Source: Thermoanaerobacterales bacterium (GTDB lineage Bacteria > Actinomycetota > Acidimicrobiia > Acidimicrobiales > JACDCH01). Taken from it: a stretch of 29,862 nucleotides of DNA. The position numbers were made by a program, and so were the translations under genes. Below the pieces are notes generated by a model. It ran no database searches, had not been told where the DNA came from, and saw only the letters and a list, made by a program, of their open reading frames with translations. Shown piece after piece: positions 21,779 to 29,638 of the stretch (the first letter of the stretch is position 1; every line of letters begins with the position of its first letter). Location of the stretch: assembly GCA_017577565.1 (NCBI GenBank), contig PKRH01000031.1, forward strand, positions 1-29,862, written 5' to 3'.

Positions 21779-22888
21779 ATGGCCGGCAATCCGCAGAACT
21801 ACTTGGCCGTGATCAAAGTCGTCGGGATCGGTGGTGGCGGCGTCAACGCGGTCAACCGGATGATCGATGCCGGTCTCAAGGGTGTCGAGTTCATCGCCAT
21901 CAACACCGACGCCCAGGCGCTGTTGATGAGCGATGCCGACGCGAAGCTCGACATCGGCCGCGAGCTGACGCGCGGCCTCGGGGCGGGGAGCGACCCCGAG
22001 GTCGGCCGTCAGGCCGCGGAGGAGCACCGCGACGAGATCGAGGAGATCCTCAAGGGCGCCGACATGGTGTTCATCACCGCCGGCAAGGGCGGCGGCACCG
22101 GCACCGGCGGCGCCCCCGTCGTGGCCGAGATCGCGAAGAGCCTCGGCGCCCTGACCATCGGCGTCGTCACCCGGCCGTTCAGCTTCGAGGGCCGGCGCCG
22201 GGCGGTCCAGGCGGAGCAGGGCATCCAGCGCCTCAAGGAGAAGGTCGACACCCTCATCGTCATCCCGAACGACCGCCTCCTCACGGTCTCGAACGAGAAG
22301 ACCTCGATGGTCAACGCGTTCAAGATGGCCGACGAGGTGCTCCTCCAGGGCGTCCAGGGCATCACCGACCTCATCACGACGCCCGGCCTCATCAACACCG
22401 ACTTCGCCGACGTCAAGATGATCATGAGCAACGCCGGCTCGGCGCTCATGGGCATCGGCTACGGCTCCGGCGAGGGCCGGGCGCTCACCGCCTCCCGCAA
22501 CGCCATCTCCAGCCCGCTGCTCGAGGCCTCGATCGAGGGCGCCCGCGGCATCCTGCTCACCATCGCCGGCGGCAGCGACCTCGGGCTGTTCGAGGTCAAC
22601 GAGGCGGCCGAGGTGATCCACGGCGTCGCCCACCCCGACGCCAACATCATCTTCGGCTCGATCATCGACGACGAGATGGGCGACGAGGTCCGGGTGACCG
22701 TCATCGCCGCCGGGTTCGACCGGTGGGACGACCGCGACACCACCGGCGGCCACGCCCTCGTGCGGGGCAGCAACGGGGCGACCGGCCGGGTCGACGACGA
22801 GCTCGAGGCGCTCACCGGCAGCGGGCCGGTGGACGACCTCGACCTCGACGGCGACGACGAGTTCGACGTCCCCTCGTTCCTGAAGTAG
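21779..22888 (+). CDS. ftsZ: Cell division GTPase FtsZ
   Basis: FtsZ is the tubulin-like GTPase that forms the division ring. The 369-residue protein has the start NYLAVIKVVGIGGGGVNAVNR in parts, the tubulin signature GGGTGTG (104-110), the synergy-loop residues NTDFAD (N206, D208, D211), and the C-terminal peptide DDEFDVPSFLK that binds SepF and other partners. The linker before it is short. ATG at 21779 was chosen because GAGGTGG is 8 nt upstream and the protein then begins MAGNPQNY as in relatives; a GTG at 21728 would add 17 residues not seen in the family and lies within the hairpin. Confidence 0.98.
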   Translation: MAGNPQNYLAVIKVVGIGGGGVNAVNRMIDAGLKGVEFIAINTDAQALLMSDADAKLDIGRELTRGLGAGSDPEVGRQAAEEHRDEIEEILKGADMVFITAGKGGGTGTGGAPVVAEIAKSLGALTIGVVTRPFSFEGRRRAVQAEQGIQRLKEKVDTLIVIPNDRLLTVSNEKTSMVNAFKMADEVLLQGVQGITDLITTPGLINTDFADVKMIMSNAGSALMGIGYGSGEGRALTASRNAISSPLLEASIEGARGILLTIAGGSDLGLFEVNEAAEVIHGVAHPDANIIFGSIIDDEMGDEVRVTVIAAGFDRWDDRDTTGGHALVRGSNGATGRVDDELEALTGSGPVDDLDLDGDDEFDVPSFLK

Positions 22889-22931
22889 GGGTGGCTGGGC
22901 CGCGCCACCGACGAGCGTCCGGCGGGGCGCC

Positions 22932-23633
22932 GTGAGGCCGGCTGCGCCGCGCACCGGCACGCTCGCCGACCGCATCGCCGCGGTCCGCGAGCGCATCGCC
23001 GCCGCCGCCCCCGACCCCGACCGGGTGCGCCTCGTGGCGGTCACCAAGGGCTTCGGGGTCGACGTCGTCCGGGCGGCGCTCGAGCACGGCCTGGTCGACC
23101 TGGGTGAGAACTACGTGCAGGAGCTGGTCGCCAAGGCGACCGGGATCGAGCCCGACGTGGCGGCCGGCGCCCTGCCGCGGCCGCGCTGGCACGCGATCGG
23201 CCGGCTGCAGCGCAACAAGGTGCGCAAGGCCGCGCCCCACGTGACGCTGTGGCACAGCATCGACCGCCCGGCGCTCGGCGCCGAGATCGCCCGGTGGGCG
23301 CCGGGCGCCGCGGTGCTCGTGCAGGTGAACACGTCGGGCGAGCAGAGCAAGGCGGGCTGCCCGCCGTCGCAGGCCCCCGAGCTGGTCGACCAGCTCGTCG
23401 ACCTCGGCCTCGACGTCCGCGGGCTGATGACGATGGCGCCGATCGGGCCGCCCGAGGTGGTCCGACCGGCGATGCGCGCAGCGCGCGAGCTGCGCGACCG
23501 GCTGGGGCTGTCCGAGCTCTCGATGGGCATGACCGACGACCTCGAGGTGGCGCTCCGCGAGGGCGCGACCATCGTCCGCGTCGGTCGCGGGCTGTTCGGT
23601 CCGCGCCCGGATCGGGACGGAGCGCGACACTAG
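22932..23633 (+). CDS. YggS-type pyridoxal phosphate homeostasis protein
   Basis: YggS/PLPBP proteins bind pyridoxal 5'-phosphate without known catalysis and keep vitamin B6 and amino acid pools in balance. The 233-residue protein has the PLP lysine K39 in LVAVTKG, GENYVQEL, the WHAIGRLQRNKV motif, VQVNTSGEQSKAG, and the C-terminal SMGMTDDLEVALREGATIVRVG in parts. Such a gene commonly sits between ftsZ and sepF. The usual neighbour pgeF/ylmD (purine nucleosidase/laccase-domain) is missing here: only 43 bp separate this gene from ftsZ. The GTG start has GGCGGGG a few bases upstream. Confidence 0.92.
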   Translation: MRPAAPRTGTLADRIAAVRERIAAAAPDPDRVRLVAVTKGFGVDVVRAALEHGLVDLGENYVQELVAKATGIEPDVAAGALPRPRWHAIGRLQRNKVRKAAPHVTLWHSIDRPALGAEIARWAPGAAVLVQVNTSGEQSKAGCPPSQAPELVDQLVDLGLDVRGLMTMAPIGPPEVVRPAMRAARELRDRLGLSELSMGMTDDLEVALREGATIVRVGRGLFGPRPDRDGARH

Positions 23634-23663
23634 AAGGCACTTCCGGCCGGTGGAGGACTCCTC

Positions 23664-24314
23664 ATGGCATCGATGTGGCGCAAGGCGATGCTCTACCTGG
23701 GGCTCGGGCCCGACGACGAGTACGACGACTTCGACGTCACGGGCGAGCACCAGCGGTCGGCGCCGCCACGTCCGGTGGTGAGGCGGGGCGCGGCGGAGGC
23801 CCAGCACGATCCCGAGCCGTCCGGGTCGGTGCGCACGCTGCCACCGTCCGCGACGGACGACGAGGTCAACGGCCACGACGCGCGGGCCAACGGCCACGAG
23901 CGGAGCGCGACGACCCCGGGCCCCCGGGCGGTCGACGGCCGGAGCGAGGCGGTCCGCCCGGTGCGGCGAGCCTCCGAGCGCAGCGCCACCGGCGAGCGCA
24001 CGACGCCGCGGGGCGCGGTCGTCCGGCCGCTGCCCACGGCGACGTCGAAGCCGTTCGTCGTCTCGCCCTCGGCGTTCAACGACGCCCAGGAGGTGGCCGA
24101 CCAGTTCAAGGAGAACGTCCCGGTCATCCTCAACCTCCAGGGGGTCGAGCGCGACCTCGCCCGCCGCATCATCGACTTCGCCAGCGGCCTGTGCTACGGG
24201 CTCGGGGGCCAGATGGAGCGGGTGGCCAACCACGTCTATCTTCTGACCCCCAGCGACGTCGTGGTCTCGCCCGAGGAGAGGCGCCGCCTCCACGAGCGGG
24301 GCTACGAAGCCTGA
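23664..24314 (+). CDS. sepF: Cell division protein SepF
   Basis: SepF binds the membrane and the FtsZ C-terminal peptide and anchors the ring in actinobacteria. The 216-residue protein has a membrane-targeting N-terminal helix (MASMWRKAMLYLGLG), an acidic patch (DDEYDDFD), a long polar linker (about 30-128), and the SepF domain (about 129-216) with FNDAQEVADQFKENVPVILN in parts, LARRIIDFASGLCYGLGG and VYLLTP. ATG at 23664 has a strong GGAGGA 6 nt upstream. The linker is richer in charged residues and longer than in Firmicutes, as in other actinobacteria. Confidence 0.96.
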   Translation: MASMWRKAMLYLGLGPDDEYDDFDVTGEHQRSAPPRPVVRRGAAEAQHDPEPSGSVRTLPPSATDDEVNGHDARANGHERSATTPGPRAVDGRSEAVRPVRRASERSATGERTTPRGAVVRPLPTATSKPFVVSPSAFNDAQEVADQFKENVPVILNLQGVERDLARRIIDFASGLCYGLGGQMERVANHVYLLTPSDVVVSPEERRRLHERGYEA

Positions 24315-24347
24315 CCGCCACCCTCCGCCGGGGAGCCCACCGCCCAC

Positions 24348-24602
24348 ATGGCCAGCATCGTCTGCGTGCTCATCCAGCTGTACCTGCTGGTGATCTTCAT
24401 CCGGATCATCATGAGCTGGTTCCCGCCCACCCCCGGCACCACCTACGCCCACATCTACGAGGGTTTCGACAAGGTGACGGAGCCGGTGCTGGCGCCGGTG
24501 CGGGCGATCCTGCCGCCGGTCCGCATGGGGGCGATGGGCATCGACCTGTCGCCGATCGTCATCTTCCTGATCGGCACGATCCTGCTGCGGGCCATCTGCT
24601 GA
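24348..24602 (+). CDS. YggT family membrane protein
   Basis: The 84-residue protein has two hydrophobic segments (about 3-24 and 64-83) and the YGGT core (IRIIMSWFPP, then DKVTEPVLAPVRAILPPVRMGAMGIDLSPIVIF in parts). Family members lie between sepF and divIVA in many Gram-positives and are linked to membrane or cell-division upkeep without a proven biochemical role. The ATG is 33 bp after sepF. Length is normal for a single-repeat YggT. Confidence 0.92.
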   Translation: MASIVCVLIQLYLLVIFIRIIMSWFPPTPGTTYAHIYEGFDKVTEPVLAPVRAILPPVRMGAMGIDLSPIVIFLIGTILLRAIC

Positions 24603-24622
24603 GGGCGGCACCGGTCCGCGCC

Positions 24623-24642
24623 CGGCGACGTCCCGGTCGCCG
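24623..24642 (+). terminator. Possible hairpin terminator after yggT
   Basis: CGGCGAC (24623-24629) pairs with GTCGCCG (24636-24642) around a 6-nt loop. A TTTT run appears only 14 nt further on. Since divIVA has its own promoter just downstream, partial termination here is plausible. Confidence 0.3.
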
Positions 24643-24662
24643 TGCCTGTGTGGAGTTTTCGT

Positions 24663-24668
24663 TACTCT
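24663..24668 (+). promoter_or_regulatory. -10 element (TACTCT) for divIVA
   Basis: TACTCT with 7 nt to the ATG at 24676 and no ribosome site, which suggests a leaderless transcript separate from sepF-yggT. Confidence 0.45.
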
Positions 24669-24675
24669 CTCGCCC

Positions 24676-25788
24676 ATGGAACTGACTCCGCAGGTGCTCC
24701 ACGCCGCCGAGTTCCGAGAGGCGCGGCGTGGCGGCTACAACACGCGCGACGTCGACGACTTCATCGAGCGCGTCGCCGTGGGCGTCGGTCAGCTCAACGA
24801 GCGGGTTCGTGAGGCCGAGGCCCGGGCCGAGGCGGCGGACGCCCGCCTCGCCGAGCTGCAGCGTGAGCTCGAGGAGCTCCGCCGCCGGCCGGCCCCGTCC
24901 GCCGAGGTCATGGAGACCGACGAGACGCTGCGGCGCACCCTCGTGCTCGCGCAGCGCACTGCGGACGCCACGATCAAGGAGGCGAAGGAGGAGGCCAACC
25001 GCGTGCTCGCCGAGGCGCGCGAGGAGGCCGCCCGCACCCGGGCCGAGGCCGAGGCCGAGGCCCGGCGGGGCGCGGAGTCGGCCCGGCTCCGGGCCCAGCG
25101 CGAGGTCGAGCAGCTGCTCGCCGACCGCGACCGGCTCCGCAACGACCTGGAGGTGCTGACGCGCCGCATCGACGAGCAGCGCGAGCAGCTCCGCGCCGGC
25201 ATCGCCTCGTTGCAGAAGCTCCTCGACGACGGCGTGCTGTCCACCGGGCCGCCGGTGACCCTGTCGGACGTCGCCCGCCCGGCGCCGGAGCCTGCGGCGG
25301 CGCCGGCACCGCCGCCCGCGGCGTCGGCTCCGCAGCCCCCGCCCGTCCCGGCGTCGCCCGCCGGCGACCCCGCGGCCGGCCCGGCGCCGACCACCGGACC
25401 CGCGCCGGCACCCGCCGCCCAGGACGAGCCGGTCGGCGCGGACGGGCGCAACGGCCACGGCGACGCCGACGCCACGATGCCCTTCGGCCCCGCCGCCCAG
25501 CCCGGGGCGCAGGTGGCCGCCCTGCAGGAGGGCCCCGCCGGCGTCGACCCCGGCCCGCCGACCCAGCCGATCCCCTTCGCCGTGCCGGGTGACGACCGCG
25601 GCCCCTGGCTGCCGTCCGAGCTGCGCCCGCGCGAGGACGAGCCGCTCGGCCCGCCGCCCGCGCCGCCCGCGGCGGGCGAGTCGTCGCCGGCGCCGGAGCC
25701 CGCCGGCCGCCCCAGCGAGTGGGGCAAGGCGGTGTTCGACCCGGACAAGGTCGAGGGCGAGGCGCCCCGGTTCGGCCAGCGTCGCTGA
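24676..25788 (+). CDS. divIVA: DivIVA/Wag31 polar growth and division scaffold
   Basis: DivIVA senses curved membrane at poles and septa and organises wall synthesis. The 370-residue protein starts with the DivIVA lipid-binding domain (ELTPQVLHAAEFREARRGGY and NTRDVDDFIERV), followed by coiled coils at about 37-72 and 85-178 rich in Glu/Arg/Ala, then a long disordered Pro/Ala/Gly tail (about 195-345) and a short conserved-looking end (SEWGKAVFDPDKVEGEAPRF). The tail is much longer than in Bacillus and is typical of some actinobacteria. It is the last gene of the dcw run and faces ileS tail to tail. Confidence 0.93.
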   Translation: MELTPQVLHAAEFREARRGGYNTRDVDDFIERVAVGVGQLNERVREAEARAEAADARLAELQRELEELRRRPAPSAEVMETDETLRRTLVLAQRTADATIKEAKEEANRVLAEAREEAARTRAEAEAEARRGAESARLRAQREVEQLLADRDRLRNDLEVLTRRIDEQREQLRAGIASLQKLLDDGVLSTGPPVTLSDVARPAPEPAAAPAPPPAASAPQPPPVPASPAGDPAAGPAPTTGPAPAPAAQDEPVGADGRNGHGDADATMPFGPAAQPGAQVAALQEGPAGVDPGPPTQPIPFAVPGDDRGPWLPSELRPREDEPLGPPPAPPAAGESSPAPEPAGRPSEWGKAVFDPDKVEGEAPRFGQRR

Positions 25789-25859
25789 CCGGGCGCGCCG
25801 GACCGCCCCGCGGGCCGCACGGCCGCGGCCGCGATCGGGAGCCGTGGCGGCCGGCGCCC

Positions 25860-25876
25860 GGGCCGGGCACCGGCCC
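25860..25876. terminator. Hairpin between divIVA and ileS
   Basis: GGGCCGG (25860-25866) pairs with CCGGCCC (25870-25876) around a 3-nt loop in the 93-bp space between the convergent genes. A wider imperfect pairing of CGGGCGCGCCGG (25791-25802) with CCGGCGCCCG (25851-25860) could add to it. No T-run is present. Confidence 0.35.
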
Positions 25877-25881
25877 AGGCG

Positions 25882-28800
25882 TCAGGCCTTCTCGACGGCG
25901 ACCCGCACGCGGTGGCCGTCGACGTCCAGCTCGCCGGCGGCCCGCCCGTCGACGGCCGCCAGGTCGAGCTCGACCGCCAGGACCTCGCCGGCGACGTAGT
26001 CGCGGTGGCGCTCGATCGCCTCGGCCACCGGGCCCTCGGCCTCGACGGTGAGCCGGATGCGGTCGGACACCTCGAGCCCCAGGTCCTTGCGCAGCTCGTT
26101 GAGGCTGCGGACGAGCTCCCGGGCCAGCCCCTCGCGCCGCAGCTCGTCGTCGAGCTCGAGGTCGAGGGCCACGGCCCACCCGCCGTCCTCGGCCACGCCG
26201 TAGGCCTCGTGGCGCGAGGCCCGCAGCTCGACGTCGTCCGCGGTCAGGCGCTCGCCGGCCACCTCGATGAACCCCTCGGACTCGAGCTGCCGCTGCAGCG
26301 CCGTGCCGTCGGCCGCCGCCAGCGCCGCCTTGACCTCGTTGACCTTGGGCCCGAGGCGAGGGCCGAGAACCCGGAAGTTGGGCACGACCGTCCAGGTCAT
26401 GAGGCCGGAGAGCGTGTCGATGTCGTCGACGGCCTTGACGTTGAGCTCGCCGGCCACCTCGGCGACGACGTCGTCCCGCAGCGTGACGCCGGGGTGCAGC
26501 ACGAGCGCCCGCCGCAGCGGCTGGCGCACCTTGACCTTGGCGTCGGTCCGGGCGGCGCGGCCCAGCGCCACCAGCCGGCGGGCGGCGGCCATCTGGGCGG
26601 ACAGCTCGGGGTCGGCCGCGCCGGCGGGCTGCGGCCAGTCGGTCAGGTGGACCGACGCCTCGCCGGTGAGCCTCACGTAGAGCTCGTCGGCCAGGAACGG
26701 GCAGAACGGCGCCAGCAGCTGGGCGGTCACGACCAGCGCGTGGTGCAGCGTGGCGTGGGCCACCGGGTCGCTGGCCTTCCAGAACCGGGGCCGGCTGCGG
26801 CGCACGTACCAGTTGGACAGGTCGTCGACGAAGCGGGCGAGCCGGCTGGCGCCCCGCAGCGCGTCGAAGTCCTCGAGGGCCGCGGTGACCTCGGCGACGG
26901 TGTCGTCCAGCTCGCCGAGCAGCCAGCGGTCGAGCACGTGCTCCGGCCGCGGCGGGCCCGCCGCCGGGTCGGGCTCCCAGCCGTCGAGGTCGGCGTAGGT
27001 GACGAAGAAGCTGAAGACGTTCCAGAGCGTCAGCAGCGTCTGCCGGGTGGTCTCGCGGATGCCGTCCTCGAACACCCGCCGCTGGCCCCACGGCTGGCCC
27101 GCGGCGAAGAAGTACCAGCGCAGGGCGTCGGCGCCGACCCCCTCGAACAGCGACCAGGGGTCGATGACGTTGCCCCGCGACTTGGACATCTTCTGGCCGT
27201 CCTCGTCGACGATGTGGCCGAGGCAGACGACGTTGCGGTAGGGCGTCGACCCGAAGACGAGCGTGTTGACGGCCAGCAGCGAGTAGAACCAGCCGCGGGT
27301 CTGGTCGATGGCCTCGCAGATGAAGTCGGCCGGGAAGCTGGCCTCGAAGCGCCCCTCGTCGGCGAAGGGGAAGTGCATCTGGGCCGAGGGCATCGAGCCG
27401 GAGTCGAACCAGGCGTCGAGCACGGGCGGCAGGCGCCGGACGGTGCCGTCGCAGCCCTCCTCGCGGCAGGTCCAGGTGACCTCGTCGACGAAGGGCCGGT
27501 GGAGGTCGAGGTCGCCCAGGTCGCGCCCGGCGAGCTCGGCGAGCTCGGCCACGGAGCCGACGCAGGTGTCGGTGCCGCAGTCGCCGCACCGCCAGATCGG
27601 CAGGGGCGTGCCCCAGTAGCGGTCGCGCGACAGCGCCCAGTCGACGTTGGACTCGAGCCAGCGCCCGAAGCGCCCGTGCTTGATGTGCTCCGGGTACCAG
27701 TTGATGCGCTCGTTCTGGGCGATGAGGTCGGCGCGCCGCTCCTCGGTGCGCACGAACCACGACGTCTTGGCCCAGTAGATGAGCGGCGTCCCGCAGCGCC
27801 AGCAGTGCGGGTAGCTGTGCTCGTAGGGGTGCTCGGCGACGAGCAGGCCGCGCTCGCGCAGGTCGGCGATGATCTCCGGGTCGGCGTCCTTGACGAACCG
27901 GCCCGCCCAGGGGGTCACGCGCTCGTCGAAGGCGGCGTCGGGGCCGACCGGGTTGAGCACCGGCAGGTCCTCGGCCCGCCCGACCTGGGCGTCCTCCTCG
28001 CCGAAGGCGGGGGCGATGTGGACGATGCCCGAGCCGTCGTCGTCGCTGACGTAGTCGGCGGCCACCACCCGCCAGCCGTCCTTGCCGGCGGCCGGCTCGA
28101 GGAACGTGAACGGCCGCTCGTAGCGCCACCCCGCCGCGGCCATCTCGGCGCCGGTCCAGCGCTCGTGCACCGGGGCGCCGGGGAAGAGGCGCTCGGCCGC
28201 CCGCTCGCCGAGGACGAGGTCGCGCCCGCCCTCCGGCGGGGTGATGCGGACGTAGGTGAAGCCGGGCCCGACGGCCGCGGCCGTGTTGGAGATCAGCGTC
28301 CACGGCGTGGTGGTCCACACCAGCAGGTCGGCGTCGGGCACGCCGTCGCCGGTGAGCGGGAAGCGGACGTAGATCGACGGGTCGACGACGTCGCGGTAGC
28401 CCTGCGCGACCTCGTGCGAGCTGAGCGCGGTGCCGCAGCGGCCGCAGTAGGGGGTGACCCGGTGGCCCTCGTAGAGCAGCCCCTTGTCCCACAGCTGCCG
28501 CATGAGCCACCAGACCGACTCGATGTAGTCGTTGCTCATCGTCCAGTACGCGTCGGCGGTGTCGATCCACACGCCGGCGCGCTCGGTGAGCTGCGACCAG
28601 TCCTCGACGTAGCGGCGCACCGACTGGCGGCAGCGCTCGTTGAACGCCTCGATGCCGTAGGCCTCGATCTGGGGCTTGCCGTCGAGCCCGAGCTCCTTCT
28701 CGACCTCGAGCTCCACCGGCAGGCCGTGGCAGTCCCAGCCGCCCTTGCGGGGCACGTCGCGCCCCCGCATCGTCTGGAAGCGGGGGAAGATGTCCTTGAA

Positions 28801-28992
28801 GACGCGGGCCCACACGTGGTGGAGGCCGGGCCGGCCGTTGGCGGTCGGGGGCCCCTCGTAGAAGATCCAGGGCTCCGCGCCCTTGCGGAGGCGGGCCGCC
28901 TCCTCGACGATGCCGCGCTCCCGCCAGCGGGCGAGGACGCGGTGCTCGAGGGACGGCAGGTCGAGGTCGGGGTCGACGGGGCCGAACGGCAT
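25882..28992 (-). CDS. ileS: Isoleucyl-tRNA synthetase, type 2, with GLHH in place of HIGH
   Basis: IleRS charges tRNA-Ile and edits valine. The 1036-residue protein has YEGPPTANGRPGLHHV, where residues 56-59 read G-L-H-H instead of the class I H-x-G-H; KMSKS at 601-605 is normal. The editing domain has WTTTPWTLISN and GSGIVHIAPAFGEED. Cysteine pairs are visible at C183/C186, in HCWRCGT and in WRCGDCGTDTC. No C-terminal zinc finger is seen, and overall it resembles the eukaryote-like type 2 enzymes known for mupirocin resistance. The ATG at 28992 was chosen because a TACCCT element lies 7 nt upstream; the ATG at 29022 is beyond it. If no other ileS exists, this is the essential enzyme. Confidence 0.96.
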   Translation of the reverse strand: MPFGPVDPDLDLPSLEHRVLARWRERGIVEEAARLRKGAEPWIFYEGPPTANGRPGLHHVWARVFKDIFPRFQTMRGRDVPRKGGWDCHGLPVELEVEKELGLDGKPQIEAYGIEAFNERCRQSVRRYVEDWSQLTERAGVWIDTADAYWTMSNDYIESVWWLMRQLWDKGLLYEGHRVTPYCGRCGTALSSHEVAQGYRDVVDPSIYVRFPLTGDGVPDADLLVWTTTPWTLISNTAAAVGPGFTYVRITPPEGGRDLVLGERAAERLFPGAPVHERWTGAEMAAAGWRYERPFTFLEPAAGKDGWRVVAADYVSDDDGSGIVHIAPAFGEEDAQVGRAEDLPVLNPVGPDAAFDERVTPWAGRFVKDADPEIIADLRERGLLVAEHPYEHSYPHCWRCGTPLIYWAKTSWFVRTEERRADLIAQNERINWYPEHIKHGRFGRWLESNVDWALSRDRYWGTPLPIWRCGDCGTDTCVGSVAELAELAGRDLGDLDLHRPFVDEVTWTCREEGCDGTVRRLPPVLDAWFDSGSMPSAQMHFPFADEGRFEASFPADFICEAIDQTRGWFYSLLAVNTLVFGSTPYRNVVCLGHIVDEDGQKMSKSRGNVIDPWSLFEGVGADALRWYFFAAGQPWGQRRVFEDGIRETTRQTLLTLWNVFSFFVTYADLDGWEPDPAAGPPRPEHVLDRWLLGELDDTVAEVTAALEDFDALRGASRLARFVDDLSNWYVRRSRPRFWKASDPVAHATLHHALVVTAQLLAPFCPFLADELYVRLTGEASVHLTDWPQPAGAADPELSAQMAAARRLVALGRAARTDAKVKVRQPLRRALVLHPGVTLRDDVVAEVAGELNVKAVDDIDTLSGLMTWTVVPNFRVLGPRLGPKVNEVKAALAAADGTALQRQLESEGFIEVAGERLTADDVELRASRHEAYGVAEDGGWAVALDLELDDELRREGLARELVRSLNELRKDLGLEVSDRIRLTVEAEGPVAEAIERHRDYVAGEVLAVELDLAAVDGRAAGELDVDGHRVRVAVEKA

Positions 28993-28999
28993 GGCGACA

Positions 29000-29005
29000 A
29001 GGGTA
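29000..29005 (-). promoter_or_regulatory. -10 element (TACCCT) for ileS
   Basis: Read on the minus strand this is TACCCT with 7 nt to the ATG at 28992. It implies a leaderless ileS mRNA with no room for a T-box riboswitch. Confidence 0.45.
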
Positions 29006-29082
29006 GGGCATGGCGGCGCCACTGCCCGACGCGTTGAAAGCGCAGGTCAGGGCGGGTGCCGCGGGCCGTCCGGGGGTGGGGG

Positions 29083-29110
29083 TTGAAACATCCGTTCGGC
29101 CCCCTATCCT
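29083..29110 (+). promoter_or_regulatory. Upstream promoter candidate in the ileS/DksA-type divergent region
   Basis: TTGAAA (29083-29088), 16 nt, TATCCT (29105-29110). It would start a transcript about 60 nt before the DksA-type gene, upstream of a second promoter. Both hexamers are good matches in a GC-rich context. Confidence 0.35.
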
Positions 29111-29121
29111 TCGGCGGACCC

Positions 29122-29150
29122 TTGACCGGCTGTGGCAGCCGGCATACGAT
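29122..29150 (+). promoter_or_regulatory. Promoter of the DksA/TraR-type gene
   Basis: TTGACC (29122-29127), 17 nt, TACGAT (29145-29150). A start near 29157 would leave a leader of about 23 nt containing the ribosome site GAGGA (29168-29172). Confidence 0.6.
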
Positions 29151-29179
29151 CCGGCACCCTTTCCCCCGAGGACGGCGAC

Positions 29180-29638
29180 ATGCCCAAGGCAACGAAGGAC
29201 GCTCCCGCCAAGGGCGCCACCAAGACGGCGACCGGCTCCCGGACGGGCGGGAGGAAGAAGAAGGCGACGCTGGACTCCTTCCTCAGCAGCCAGCTGGCGC
29301 TGCTCGAGGCCGAGCGGGAGAACTACCTGCGCCAGGCCGAGTCCCTGCAGGCCGAGGCCGACTCGCTCACCGAGGACCGCGAGCCCGGCGACGTCCAGTT
29401 CGACGAGGAGTCCGGCGAGGGCGACACCCTGGCCGTCGAGCGCGAGCGCGACCTGGCCCTCTCGGCCCAGGCCCGCGCCGCCATCGAGGAGATCGACGCC
29501 GCCATCGCCCGCATCCACGACGGCACCTACGGCACGTGCCAGAACTGCGGCGCCGCCATCCCCAAGGAGCGCCTGAAGGCGCTGCCCCAGGCGGCGCTGT
29601 GCGTCAAGTGCAAGAGCGGGGGTCTCGGCCTGCGGTGA
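29180..29638 (+). CDS. DksA/TraR-type zinc-finger protein
   Basis: The 152-residue protein has a Lys/Ala/Thr-rich start (1-31), two helices able to form a coiled coil (about 32-110) and a C-terminal C4 zinc finger: CQNC, 17 residues, CVKC. DksA/TraR proteins enter the RNA polymerase secondary channel, but actinobacterial members often lack the acidic coiled-coil tip needed for this, and RNA polymerase control is not proven for them. The ATG at 29180 has GAGGA 7 nt upstream and follows a good promoter. It is divergent from ileS and overlaps lspA by 4 nt (GTGA), so lspA is in its operon. Confidence 0.88.
   Translation: MPKATKDAPAKGATKTATGSRTGGRKKKATLDSFLSSQLALLEAERENYLRQAESLQAEADSLTEDREPGDVQFDEESGEGDTLAVERERDLALSAQARAAIEEIDAAIARIHDGTYGTCQNCGAAIPKERLKALPQAALCVKCKSGGLGLR

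Noticed and set aside
28993..29022. Longer ileS product starting at the minus-strand ATG at 29022
   Set aside because: It would add ten residues (MAPPCPTLVA) and start upstream of the probable -10 element; family members start close to the ATG at 28992.
29006..29179. T-box riboswitch ahead of ileS
   Set aside because: Actinobacterial ileS genes often have one, but only a poor match to the T-box core (TGGCGCCGC on the minus strand, near 29012-29021) is present, no specifier stem was recognised, and the -10 at 29000-29005 would place transcription start after it.
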